The notes under the pieces: generated by a model
The model's database searches: none
Seen by the model: the letters and a program-made list of their open reading frames with translations, nothing else
Told to the model about the DNA's origin: nothing
NCBI GenBank assembly: GCA_023444765.1
Contig: JAEXLY010000087.1
Span: forward strand, 1 to 21,898
Direction: 5' to 3'
Origin: Pseudomonadota bacterium
Lineage (GTDB): Bacteria; Pseudomonadota; Gammaproteobacteria; Xanthomonadales; Xanthomonadaceae
Length of the DNA stretch: 21,898 nt
In this document: one piece after another, positions 8,387-15,757 of the stretch
Numbering within the stretch: the first letter of the stretch is position 1
Layout of the letters: every line of letters starts with the position of its first letter
Program-made: the position numbers and the translations under genes

Positions 8387-8963
8387 TCATCGCATGCCAG
8401 TTATGTACCCGTGTGCGATCTCGATCCTGGCTTGATTATCGAATTGCCGTCCGTCTGCCACGCGGAACGCGACAGCATCCTGCCCGATCCACACACCCCG
8501 TCCATCAGCATACCGAGCCCGAACAGCTCGTTGTCATCAGTACTGACAAGGATGACACCATCATTCGCCAGCAGGTCCTTCGCCAACTGCAGGCGCCGGT
8601 ACATGAACTCCAGCCACAGCGAGTGGCGGAAGCGGTGCGTGCGGTCGACGAGGCTGTAGACGAAGTCGCGGTTGCCGGTGTTGTACGGCGGGTCGATGTA
8701 GATGCAGCGGATCGCGCCCTGGTGGCTCATGCGCAGCGCGCAGGGCATCGAAGTTGTCGCCCTCGATGATCACGTTGTCCCACGGCGCATCACCGTGGCT
8801 GAGCGCGAGATCGGGCTGCAGCGCCACGTAATCGGTGTTGACCGCGGCATCGGCCTCGATCTCGTCGCGCTCCCACGCCAGCCCCAGCTGCCGCTCCGCG
8901 TCGCGTCGCGTCGCCTGAGCAGGCGGATCAGGCTGTCGCGGTCGAGATATCGTCATCCGTCAT
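8387..8963 (-). pseudogene. Type III-like adenine DNA methyltransferase (mod), frameshifted and 3'-truncated
   Basis: Pieces of one Mod-like protein appear in order in different - strand frames. The start MTDDDIS is at 8963. The next piece reads LDRDSLIRLLRRRDA in another frame. After the CGCGT repeat comes ERQLGLAWERDEIEADAAVN through VIIEGDNFDALR. A further frame gives LRMSHQGAIRCIYIDPPYNTG, with the catalytic DPPY motif near 8680-8690, running on to WQTDGN. After a last shift it reads FDNQARIEIAHGYI and stops at 8387. So there are four frame breaks, near 8940, 8897-8914, 8731-8741 and 8441-8445. The rest of a Mod protein (normally over 500 residues), with target recognition, is absent. No res gene is seen. 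It begins 13 bases after the fic stop, suggesting a former fic-mod operon. A functional enzyme is very unlikely. Confidence 0.85.
8897..8914. repeat. Pentanucleotide tandem repeat CGCGT x3 (plus partial) inside the mod pseudogene
   Basis: Three head-to-tail CGCGT units (8897-8911) plus CGC. On the coding (-) strand this is a GCGAC-type repeat. Removing one 5-base unit restores the frame from RRRDA into ERQLGL, so the third copy looks like a slippage duplication that broke the gene. Confidence 0.75.
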
Positions 8964-8976
8964 GCGCTGGATCGAC

Positions 8977-10053
8977 TCAGGGCTGCGCAGCGTCGCCGCG
9001 ACGCAGGAGGTTGAAAAGGGGGCGGTTCACATAGTAGTTGTTGCGGCCCACACGGATCTTGTCGAGCAGGCCGTCGGCCGCCAACGAATCGAGATAGCGG
9101 GTTGCAGTGAGCCGCGACACGCCCAGTTCGCGCTGCGCGAACTCCACGCGAGTATAGGGATGGTTGAACAGGTTGTTGATCAGGTCCTGGCTGTAGAACC
9201 TGTAATTGTCGCGGATACGCTGCTTGGTGTCCTGCAGCAACTGCTTGATGGCCTGCACGGTGGCGATGGTTTCGACTGCGGTATTGGCCACGGCGTCGAG
9301 CATGTACAGCACCCAGTCCTCCCAGGCATCGTCGTCGCGCACTGCCTGTAACAAGCGGTAGTAGTCGGGCTTGGTGCGCACGATGTGTCGACTGAGATAA
9401 AGCACGGGGATGTCGAGCAGGCCCTCCTTGACCAGATACAGCACGTTGACGATGCGTCCGGTGCGCCCGTTGCCGTCGTAGAAGGGATGGATGCTTTCGA
9501 ACTGGTGGTGGACGAGCGCCATCTTCACCAGCGGATCGGCCGCGAACGGGGGCTCGTCGTGGATGAAGCGCTCCAGGTCAGCCATCAGCTGGCGGACCTC
9601 GTTCGCGTCCTGGGGAGGTTCATAGACCAGGTTGCCCGCGCCATCGCGCAGGGCCGTCCCCGGCAGCTTGCGGAAGCCGGCGCGGTTGCATTCGAGCTGC
9701 TGCTGGACGTCGAGGATGGTGTTGAGCGTCAGCAGGCCGGTCGCGCGGACCTGCTGGTAGCCGGCACGCAGGGCCTGCCGGTAGCGCAGCACTTCCTTGA
9801 CGGCCGTGCCTGCGGCATCGGCGGCGTCCTCCTCGCGATACAGGTCGTCCTGGGTGGTGACGATGTTCTCGATGGCCGAGCTGTCCCTGGCTTCCTGCAG
9901 GGTGAGCGTGCTGACCAGGATGTCCTGGTTGGGGATGCTGGCGGCGACGCCCTTGAGTTCAGCCAGGGCACGACTGGCCACCGCGAGCCGCTTGAGGATC
10001 GCAACGGTTTCGAACCGCTCCGGGGCAAGTGCGCGCAGCGGGGGCAATGGCAT
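8977..10053 (-). CDS. Fic family protein (putative AMP-transferase) with winged-helix C-terminus
   Basis: A 358-residue intact Fic protein. The core motif HPFYDGNGRTGR (residues 189-200) has every residue needed for AMP transfer from ATP, including H189 and the phosphate-binding GNGR. An N-terminal inhibitory helix motif S58-x3-E62-N63 (SSAIEN) precedes it, making this a class II, self-inhibited Fic. The segment at about 305-350 (VEFAQRELGVSRLTATRYLD) reads as a winged helix-turn-helix, as in Shewanella-type Fic proteins, and could bind DNA. Targets are unknown. The ATG at 10053 lacks an obvious ribosome site. Parts look less GC-rich than neighbouring genes, and it sits between oleA and a decayed methyltransferase, so horizontal acquisition is plausible. 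It may regulate itself through the palindrome upstream; that is inference. Confidence 0.92.
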   Translation of the reverse strand: MPLPPLRALAPERFETVAILKRLAVASRALAELKGVAASIPNQDILVSTLTLQEARDSSAIENIVTTQDDLYREEDAADAAGTAVKEVLRYRQALRAGYQQVRATGLLTLNTILDVQQQLECNRAGFRKLPGTALRDGAGNLVYEPPQDANEVRQLMADLERFIHDEPPFAADPLVKMALVHHQFESIHPFYDGNGRTGRIVNVLYLVKEGLLDIPVLYLSRHIVRTKPDYYRLLQAVRDDDAWEDWVLYMLDAVANTAVETIATVQAIKQLLQDTKQRIRDNYRFYSQDLINNLFNHPYTRVEFAQRELGVSRLTATRYLDSLAADGLLDKIRVGRNNYYVNRPLFNLLRRGDAAQP

Positions 10054-10066
10054 GGCACGGTCGACA

Positions 10067-10093
10067 TGTATAGAAAATTGAATTTCTTATACA
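10067..10093. promoter_or_regulatory. AT-rich 27-bp palindrome upstream of fic (candidate operator)
   Basis: Two 13-base arms (10067-10079 and 10081-10093) around G10080 pair at 11 of 13 positions, with outer TGTATA/TATACA perfectly matched. The stretch is almost pure A/T in a GC-rich chromosome and lies 14-40 bases before the fic start, where promoter and operator would be expected. A dimeric DNA-binding protein, possibly Fic's own winged helix, is a reasonable candidate ligand. Confidence 0.6.
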
Positions 10094-10159
10094 CATCCAG
10101 GCCGACATGTTCAATTGTCCCGGATTCTGATGCATGTTCCCGCCGCCCGGAAACGACAA

Positions 10160-10178
10160 GGGCCGGACAGGCCGGCCC
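10160..10178 (-). terminator. Hairpin terminator after oleA
   Basis: On the - strand, GGGCCGG-CCTGT-CCGGCCC forms a perfect 7-bp stem with a five-base loop, beginning about 25 bases after the oleA stop. The following bases, TTGTCGTTT, are only partly T-rich, so termination may be incomplete and some read-through into fic is possible. Confidence 0.6.
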
Positions 10179-10202
10179 CGTATCAACCGCGGTCTGCGCG
10201 GA

Positions 10203-11219
10203 TCACCACACCACTTCGGCCATCGAGCAGTTCAGGCCCGAGCCGATGCCGAGCAGGGCCACGCGGTCGCCCTTCTTCAGGCGGCCCATCTCGCGCAGCT
10301 TGGACAGCACGATCGGCACCGAGGCCGGGCCGATGTTGCCGTGCTCGCCGAAGATGGTCAGGACCTTCTTGGGGTCGATGCCGATGGCCTTGGTGAAGGC
10401 CGCCGTGTGCACCTTGCTGACCTGGTGGATCACGAACTGGTCCATCTCCTCGGCCACCCAGCCCAGCGCGTGCTTGGCCGCGCCGAAGGTCTTCTGCGCC
10501 AGCTTGATGCCCTCGATCAGGAGCATGCGGGTGTCGGTGATCATGCCGTCGAGGTTGCCGCGGCAGAGCTTGTTCCATTCGGTCGCCGCACGGGTCACGC
10601 CGCCCTTGTAGCGCGGCGCGCCGGGGGCCAGTTCGGCGCGGGCCAGCACCATCGCGGCGGCGCCCGAGCCGAGGGTGAGCGTGGCCAGCTCGTTGCGGAA
10701 CTGCTCTTCGGTGGCGTCCTCGCGGGTCAGGCGTTCGAGCGTCTTCTCGTAGGCCAGGTTGGCGGTCTCCCCGTCCACGATCAGCGCGTAGTCGATCTCG
10801 CCGCGCTCGATCATCCGGCTGGCGATGTCCATGCCGTTGATGAAGGCCAGGCAGGCGTTGGCGACGTCGAAGTTCTGGCAGGTGTCGGGCAGGCCAAGGT
10901 TGCCGCTCACGATCGAGGCGGTGGAGGGCTCGAGGTAGTCGCGGCTGACCGAGGTGTTGACCAGCAGGCCGACCTTGTCCGGATCGATGCCGGCATCGGC
11001 CAGCGCCTTGACGCCCGCGAGGGTGGCCACGTCGGAGGCCTGGACATCCTCCTCCCACAGGTAGCGCGCGTGGATGCCGGCGACCTCGCCCAGCACGTCG
11101 ATGCGGATGCCAAGGCGATCGAGCGTGGGCTTCAGCCGCTCGTTGATCTCCGCCGAGGACAGGCGGCGGGGCGCATCGATATGGGCCAGGCCGGCGATGG
11201 CGACGTGTTGGAAGAGCAT
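10203..11219 (-). CDS. oleA: OleA, thiolase-superfamily acyl-CoA condensing enzyme (olefin biosynthesis)
   Basis: A 338-residue enzyme performing head-to-head Claisen condensation of two long-chain acyl-CoAs to a beta-keto acid, the first step of long-chain olefin synthesis. The length equals that of Xanthomonas campestris OleA as I recall it, and the sequence follows it closely (for example DYLEPSTASIVSGNLG). Catalytic residues are present: nucleophile C123 (ANACLAF), H265 (VIHQVS), N295 (EHGNIG) and E97 (YLEPST), the OleA-specific glutamate. The start at 11219 (MLFQHV) matches the family; the open frame continues upstream without homology. Ordinary FabH is a less likely reading because of E97 and the overall match. 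The partners oleB, oleC and oleD are not in the window: downstream lies fic, upstream a lipoprotein. Confidence 0.93.
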   Translation of the reverse strand: MLFQHVAIAGLAHIDAPRRLSSAEINERLKPTLDRLGIRIDVLGEVAGIHARYLWEEDVQASDVATLAGVKALADAGIDPDKVGLLVNTSVSRDYLEPSTASIVSGNLGLPDTCQNFDVANACLAFINGMDIASRMIERGEIDYALIVDGETANLAYEKTLERLTREDATEEQFRNELATLTLGSGAAAMVLARAELAPGAPRYKGGVTRAATEWNKLCRGNLDGMITDTRMLLIEGIKLAQKTFGAAKHALGWVAEEMDQFVIHQVSKVHTAAFTKAIGIDPKKVLTIFGEHGNIGPASVPIVLSKLREMGRLKKGDRVALLGIGSGLNCSMAEVVW

Positions 11220-11240
11220 GGGCTGGGCAGCCGGTGACGG

Positions 11241-11254
11241 ATACGGAGCCGTAT
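11241..11254. promoter_or_regulatory. Inverted repeat in the oleA leader
   Basis: ATACGG-AG-CCGTAT, two perfect 6-base arms, lies 22-35 bases before the oleA start. On the - strand the adjoining CTATAC stretch resembles a weak -10 element, so the repeat may be an operator over the promoter. There is no direct support for a specific regulator. Confidence 0.35.
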
Positions 11255-11300
11255 AGGGTAGCGCCTTCGGCGCCCCCACGCATGCAACTGCATGAATGGA

Positions 11301-11320
11301 CGGGCGGAACGGGCCGCCCG
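11301..11320 (-). terminator. Possible terminator hairpin of the DUF4156 gene
   Basis: CGGGCGG (11301-11307) and CCGCCCG (11314-11320) pair perfectly over a six-base loop, about 75 bases after the DUF4156 stop on the - strand. The T-tract is missing (TCCATTCAT follows), so this is a weak call. Confidence 0.3.
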
Positions 11321-11393
11321 GAGGCATCCCCCGGTCCCGTCCCCACGCCGCCGGGGACCTCCGCGGCCGGGCGGAACGGCTGCGGGCGCCGGC

Positions 11394-11708
11394 TCAGCGC
11401 GCGCAGCGCCAGGCGGCGAACCGCTGGCTGCCGCCGCTCGGGGGGGCCAGGGGATGGATCGTGTCGGCCTGCAGGCCGGGCGCCTCGTTGCGGGCCAGGG
11501 TCTCCAGTTCGTCCCGGACCTTGAGGGGATTGCGCTCGACGAACGCGACCGAGTGCTTGACCGACACCTCCACCTCGCCGCGCTTCTCGCAGCCGTCCGG
11601 CGCGCCGTTGACCACCTTCACCGCGCTGGCGCCAGGCGCCATGTGCACCCAGGTGCAGCCGGACAGGACCAGGGTCAGGGCCAGCGGGAGGATCGGGAAC
11701 AGGCGCAT
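11394..11708 (-). CDS. DUF4156 family lipoprotein
   Basis: A 104-residue small envelope lipoprotein. A signal peptide with hydrophobic core (LPLALTLVL) ends in the lipobox LSGC at C18, so it should be lipid-anchored, probably in the outer membrane. The remaining part (CTWVHMAPGASAVKVV, then CEKRGEVEVSV, ERNPLKVRDELETLARN, and a terminal FAAWRC) matches the DUF4156 pattern of a small domain with conserved cysteines. The function of the family is not known to me. It stands alone on the - strand between the oleA leader and a 303-base gap. Confidence 0.8.
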   Translation of the reverse strand: MRLFPILPLALTLVLSGCTWVHMAPGASAVKVVNGAPDGCEKRGEVEVSVKHSVAFVERNPLKVRDELETLARNEAPGLQADTIHPLAPPSGGSQRFAAWRCAR

Positions 11709-12011
11709 CGGGCTTCCTCATGTGGGTCGGGACGAAACCGCGGGCATTGTGGCGGCCGCGGGCGGCTGCGGTTGACACCCGGGTGCGGCGGTAGCGCGCC
11801 CGTTCATTCTCGCAGGATCGCGCCCTGTCACCGGGGGACGTAGCGGCAAGCGTGGTTGCGGGGCGCCACCCGCCACCCGGCACCTGGCGCTGGCGGCGGC
11901 GGGACGTCTGCCCACACCGGGTGCGACGCGCTCCCCGCCGACGCATGCCCTGCCGCACCGGCGCATCGGCGTGGCCCCGGGGTAGCGGCCGGGCCCGCAG
12001 GACGGAAACGC
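11709..12011. other. Intergenic region without a recognisable gene
   Basis: These 303 bases separate the DUF4156 gene from the 3' end of the M16 peptidase gene, both on the - strand. The content is GC-rich; the open frames in it have proline/arginine/alanine-rich translations with no family resemblance. A loose inverted repeat GCGCCA...TGGCGC (11863-11890) could form a weak hairpin. A TTGACA-like hexamer near 11773 on the + strand has no partner -10 or gene. The DUF4156 promoter should lie at its left end, possibly with CACAAT on the - strand near 11750. Confidence 0.6.
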
Positions 12012-14864
12012 CTACTCGCCGGCCGGGCGACCGTCTGCGTCGATCACCTGCACCGTCCCCAGGCCCAGTGCGCGCACCGGCGCCCCGGTCTGCGACAGGT
12101 CGCCCACCACCACCCAGGTCAGCGCGTCGGGCCGGATCGCCTGTGCCGCCTCGGCCAGGCCGGCGGGGGTGGCGGCCTCGACCTCGGCCTTGCGGCGAAG
12201 GACGTAGTCGTCCGGACGGCCGTAGCGCACGATCCCGCCGATCGCCCCCATCACCGACCACGCGGTTTCATAGGCGCCAGGCAGGCTCAGGGTCTGGATC
12301 GCCTTGACCCGTTCCACTTCGGCCGCGCTCGGCGGCCGCTCGCCGCTGGCGAACTCGGCGACCTCGCGCTGGATCTCGGCGATGGCATCGCCGGTGCGGT
12401 CGATCTGTACCGGTGCCGAGACCATCCAGCGGCGCTGGCCGAGCGCTCCGCCCAGCGAGCTGCTGGCCCCGTAGGACCAGTGCTTGTCCTCGCGCAGGTT
12501 CATGTTGAGCCGCGCGGTGAAGTCGCCGCCGATCACGCCGTTGGCCAGCTCGAGCTGGACCGCACCCGGATCGCGGCTGCCCGGCACCACCTGGGCGGCG
12601 AAGATGTTGGCCTGCACCGCGCCGGGCTGGTCGATCAGGAACACGCGCGGCGAGGGCGGCAGCGCCACCTGCGGCACTTCGACCTGGGCCGGAGCCGTCC
12701 CTTCGCCGGCCCAGTCGCCGAAATGACGCTCCAGCTGCGGCACGATCTCGGGCAGGGTGGTGTCGCCGACCACGATCAGGGTGGCGTTCTCCGGCCGCAC
12801 CCAGCGGCGGTGGAAGGCAAGCAGTTCCTCGCGCTCGATGGCGGCGATCGACGCCTCCGTGCCGCTGCCCGGCGCTCCGTAGGGATGCTCCGCGCCATAC
12901 AGCAGGGCCGGCAGTACCCGCATCGCCATCCCGGCCGGCTGCGCCTTCTGCTGGCGGATACCCGCGATCCAGGTGGCCTGGATGCGATCGATCTCGGCCT
13001 GGTCGAAGTCCGGCCGGCGCAGCATGTCGGCAAACAGCGCCAGCGAGGGGTCCAGGTTCTCCTTCAGCGCCGACAGCCAGGCGTTGCCGCCGTCCTGGGA
13101 GGCACCGGCGCCCAGGCTCGCGCCCAGGGCCTCGGCGCGGTTGGCGAACTCCAGCGAGGACACCCCGGCCGCGCCCTCGTCGAGCAGGCCCATGGCGAAA
13201 TCGGCCACGCCCTCGCGGCCCGCCGGGTCGCTGCTGTAGCCGCCGTGGAATTCGTAACTCAGCTGCACCACCGGGATGTCGTGGCGCTCGGCCAGCACCA
13301 CGCGGGTGCCATTGGACAACGTGGCGCGCTGCAGTTCGGGGAAGGTCAGCTCGGGGAAGCTCGTGGTCTTCGGCACGCCCTGGCTGCGGTCCACCGCCGC
13401 CGGCATCGCGCGGTACGCCGGATCGGGCTCGGGGAGGACGAACGGTTCCGGCGTCACGGCCGGGGCCTCGGCCAGGGGCGTGCGTTCGCCCGGCTCGACG
13501 ACGATGGTGTGGCTGCCTTCGCGCAGCCACTCCGCGCCGACCGCGCGGATGTCTTCGGCCGTGGTGGCGGCGTAGTTGGCCAGCTGGGTGCGGAAACAAC
13601 CCGGGTCGCCCTCAAACACGGTGCACTCGGCCAGCACGTCGGCCTTGCCGCCGAAACCGCCGATGCGCTCCACGCCGCGGATGAAGCCGGCGCGGATCAT
13701 GGTGCGGGCACGCGCGAGTTCGTCTTCCGTCGGACCTTCGGCGACGAGGCGGGCGATTTCCTCGTCGATGATGGCCTCCACCCGGGCCGGATCGACGCCC
13801 TGCTTGACCGTGGCCACGATGTAGAAGTTCGAGCCCAGTTGCGAGGAACCCGCCATCGCGCTGACGTTGTCGACCAGCTTCTCCCCGTGCAGCAGGCGCG
13901 TGTCCAGGCGCGAGGACTTGGCGCCGCCCAGCACGTAGCCCAGCACCTGCAGCCGGTCGAGCTCGATGCTGCCGGCCTCCGGGATGTTCCAGGCGCGGTA
14001 GATGCGCGGCTGCGGCACCTTGTCCTGCATCAGCTCGCGGGTGGACTGCGGACGGCGCGCGACGTCGACCTCGGGCTGCGCCATCGTCGGGCCGGCCGGG
14101 ATGTGGCCGAAGTACCTGGCCACCTTCTCCTTCGCCGTGGCGAGGTCGATGTCGCCGGCCAGCACCAGTACCGCGTTGTTGGGACCATACCAGGCATGGA
14201 ACCACTGCCTGACGTCCTCCAGCGACGCGGCGTTGAGGTCGTTCATCGAGCCGATCACGCTGTGGCCGTAAGGATGGCCCTCGCCGTACAGCGCGCGCGT
14301 CATCTTTTCCCAGACCTGGCCATAGGGCTGGTTCTCGCGCTGGCGCTTCTCGTTCTGGACCACGCCGCGCTGCTCGTCGAGCGCGGCCTGGTCGATCGCG
14401 CCGAGCAGGTGGCCCATGCGGTCGGATTCCATCCACAGCGCCATGTCCAGCGCGGTGGTGGGCACGTTCTGGAAGTAGTTGGTGCGGTCGGTGTTGGTGG
14501 TGCCGTTCTGGCCGGTGGCGCCGACCGCGCGGAACGGATCGAAGAACTCGCCCGGATGGTTCTCGCTGGACTGGAACATCAGGTGTTCGAACAGGTGGGC
14601 GAAGCCGCTGCGCCCGGCCGGCTCGTCCTTGCTGCCGACGTGGTACCAGATGTTGACCGCGACGATCGGCGCCTTGCGGTCGGTGTGCACCACCACGCGC
14701 AGTCCGTTGGGCAGGGTGAAGCTGTCGTGGGCGATGTCCACCACCGGCGCGTCCGTGGCCGCCACCGCAGGCGGCGCCAGCAGCCCGGCGCCCAGTGCCA
14801 GCCCCAGGGCAGCGGACAGCAGCGCTCGGCGCGCGGGATGGCGGGTCTGGACGTTCGACGGCAT
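12012..14864 (-). CDS. Secreted two-domain M16 (insulinase/pitrilysin-like) zinc metallopeptidase
   Basis: A 950-residue protein with a signal peptide (hydrophobic stretch 13-33, probable cleavage after AVA near 35), hence periplasmic. The first M16 domain holds the inverted zinc motif H90-x2-E93-H94 (HLFEH) and the downstream glutamate E172 (VVQNEKR). A second M16 unit starts near 510 (LSNGTRVVLAERHDIPVVQL); its corresponding position reads DFAMGLLDEG without the zinc ligands, so it is the usual inactive partner half. R/Y-type substrate-binding residues lie near the C-terminus (KHWSYGASS). Substrates are unknown; peptide clean-up in the periplasm is the family expectation. The start ATG follows GAAGAG; a much longer open frame upstream is a shadow. 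It is divergent from the SDR gene at 14983. Confidence 0.92.
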   Translation of the reverse strand: MPSNVQTRHPARRALLSAALGLALGAGLLAPPAVAATDAPVVDIAHDSFTLPNGLRVVVHTDRKAPIVAVNIWYHVGSKDEPAGRSGFAHLFEHLMFQSSENHPGEFFDPFRAVGATGQNGTTNTDRTNYFQNVPTTALDMALWMESDRMGHLLGAIDQAALDEQRGVVQNEKRQRENQPYGQVWEKMTRALYGEGHPYGHSVIGSMNDLNAASLEDVRQWFHAWYGPNNAVLVLAGDIDLATAKEKVARYFGHIPAGPTMAQPEVDVARRPQSTRELMQDKVPQPRIYRAWNIPEAGSIELDRLQVLGYVLGGAKSSRLDTRLLHGEKLVDNVSAMAGSSQLGSNFYIVATVKQGVDPARVEAIIDEEIARLVAEGPTEDELARARTMIRAGFIRGVERIGGFGGKADVLAECTVFEGDPGCFRTQLANYAATTAEDIRAVGAEWLREGSHTIVVEPGERTPLAEAPAVTPEPFVLPEPDPAYRAMPAAVDRSQGVPKTTSFPELTFPELQRATLSNGTRVVLAERHDIPVVQLSYEFHGGYSSDPAGREGVADFAMGLLDEGAAGVSSLEFANRAEALGASLGAGASQDGGNAWLSALKENLDPSLALFADMLRRPDFDQAEIDRIQATWIAGIRQQKAQPAGMAMRVLPALLYGAEHPYGAPGSGTEASIAAIEREELLAFHRRWVRPENATLIVVGDTTLPEIVPQLERHFGDWAGEGTAPAQVEVPQVALPPSPRVFLIDQPGAVQANIFAAQVVPGSRDPGAVQLELANGVIGGDFTARLNMNLREDKHWSYGASSSLGGALGQRRWMVSAPVQIDRTGDAIAEIQREVAEFASGERPPSAAEVERVKAIQTLSLPGAYETAWSVMGAIGGIVRYGRPDDYVLRRKAEVEAATPAGLAEAAQAIRPDALTWVVVGDLSQTGAPVRALGLGTVQVIDADGRPAGE

Positions 14865-14982
14865 GCGGCGGGCTCTTCGGATCGGATGACCGGCCATGGT
14901 AGCCGCGCCGCCGCGGGCGGCCCCGGGCCGGAAGTCCCGTCCGGCCACGCCACCTGCACCCGTCCTGGCCGATACTGGCGCC

Positions 14983-15714
14983 ATGTCACCACGCCATGCC
15001 CTGGTCACCGGCGCCAATCGCGGCCTCGGCCTCGAGTTCGTCCGGCAGCTGCTGGCCGGCGGTGCCCACGTGGTCGCCACCTGCCGCCAGCCGGGCAAGG
15101 CCACCGCGCTCAACACCCTCGCCGGCGAGTATCCGGGCCGCCTGCACGTGCTGCCGCTGGACGTGGCAGCGCCGAAGACGCACGTCGAACTCGCGCGCGA
15201 GCTGCCGCTGGTGCTGGGCGAGGACGGACGCCTCGACCTGCTGGTCAACAACGCCGGCGTGCTGCACTCGGGCGAGCGTTTCGGGCATCTGACGTTGCCG
15301 AACTTCGACGACAGCTTCCGCACCAATGCGGCGGGCCCGCTGCTGCTCACCCAGGCGCTGTCGCCGCTGCTCGCCGACGCCCGCCCCGCGCAGGGCTTCG
15401 CCGGCGCGCGGGTGGTCAACCTGTCCTCGGAACTGGGGTCGATCGCCGGCACCACGCGCTTCGGCACGCCCAGCTATGCCATGGGCAAGGCCGCGCAGAA
15501 CATGGCGACGGTGCTGATGGCCCAGGCCCTGCGCGAGCGCGGGATCGTCGTGGTGGCGCTGCATCCGGGCTGGGTACGCACCGACATGGGGGGCGAAGGC
15601 GCGACGCTCGCGCCGGCCGAGGCGGCCGCGGGGATCCTGCGGGTGGCCGGCGGCCTGCAACCGGGCGACAGCGGCCGGTTCCTCGACTGGCGTGGACGCA
15701 GCGTGCCCTGGTGA
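14983..15714 (+). CDS. Short-chain dehydrogenase, C-factor/sniffer-like
   Basis: A 243-residue SDR protein. TGANRGLG (residues 9-16) binds the nucleotide, NNAG follows at about 85, and the catalytic pair is Y165/K169 (YAMGK), with serines in LSSELGS just before. The arrangement, with PGWVRTDMGG after the active site, resembles the C-factor (CsgA)/carbonyl reductase type of SDR, whose substrates are usually unknown. The arginine in GANRG and the local pattern (ATCRQPGK) suggest NADP(H). The ATG at 14983 is chosen because conserved sequence begins there; an in-frame ATG at 14896 would add 29 alanine/proline-rich residues. It is divergent from the M16 gene, with about 118 bases for both promoters, and is followed closely by trmL. 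Confidence 0.87.
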   Translation: MSPRHALVTGANRGLGLEFVRQLLAGGAHVVATCRQPGKATALNTLAGEYPGRLHVLPLDVAAPKTHVELARELPLVLGEDGRLDLLVNNAGVLHSGERFGHLTLPNFDDSFRTNAAGPLLLTQALSPLLADARPAQGFAGARVVNLSSELGSIAGTTRFGTPSYAMGKAAQNMATVLMAQALRERGIVVVALHPGWVRTDMGGEGATLAPAEAAAGILRVAGGLQPGDSGRFLDWRGRSVPW

Positions 15715-15757
15715 CGGCTGCGCCACAATGCGCGCTCTCCCGCCGCGCGACCGCCCC

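Noticed and set aside
8401..8748. Calling the 115-residue DPPY-containing open frame a functional small methyltransferase
   Set aside because: It lacks the N-terminal segment and everything downstream of the first third of Mod; adjacent frames contain the missing pieces, so it is a pseudogene fragment.
11773..11778. TTGACA hexamer as a + strand promoter
   Set aside because: No -10 element at suitable spacing and no + strand gene downstream; probably chance, or part of the lipoprotein promoter on the other strand.
11718..11966. 82-residue - strand open frame in the gap before the lipoprotein gene
   Set aside because: No ribosome site, no similarity, biased composition; treated as non-coding.
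10183..12261. 692-residue - strand open frame over oleA and the DUF4156 lipoprotein gene
   Set aside because: Out of frame with the recognisable OleA and lipoprotein sequences; proline/arginine/glycine-rich.
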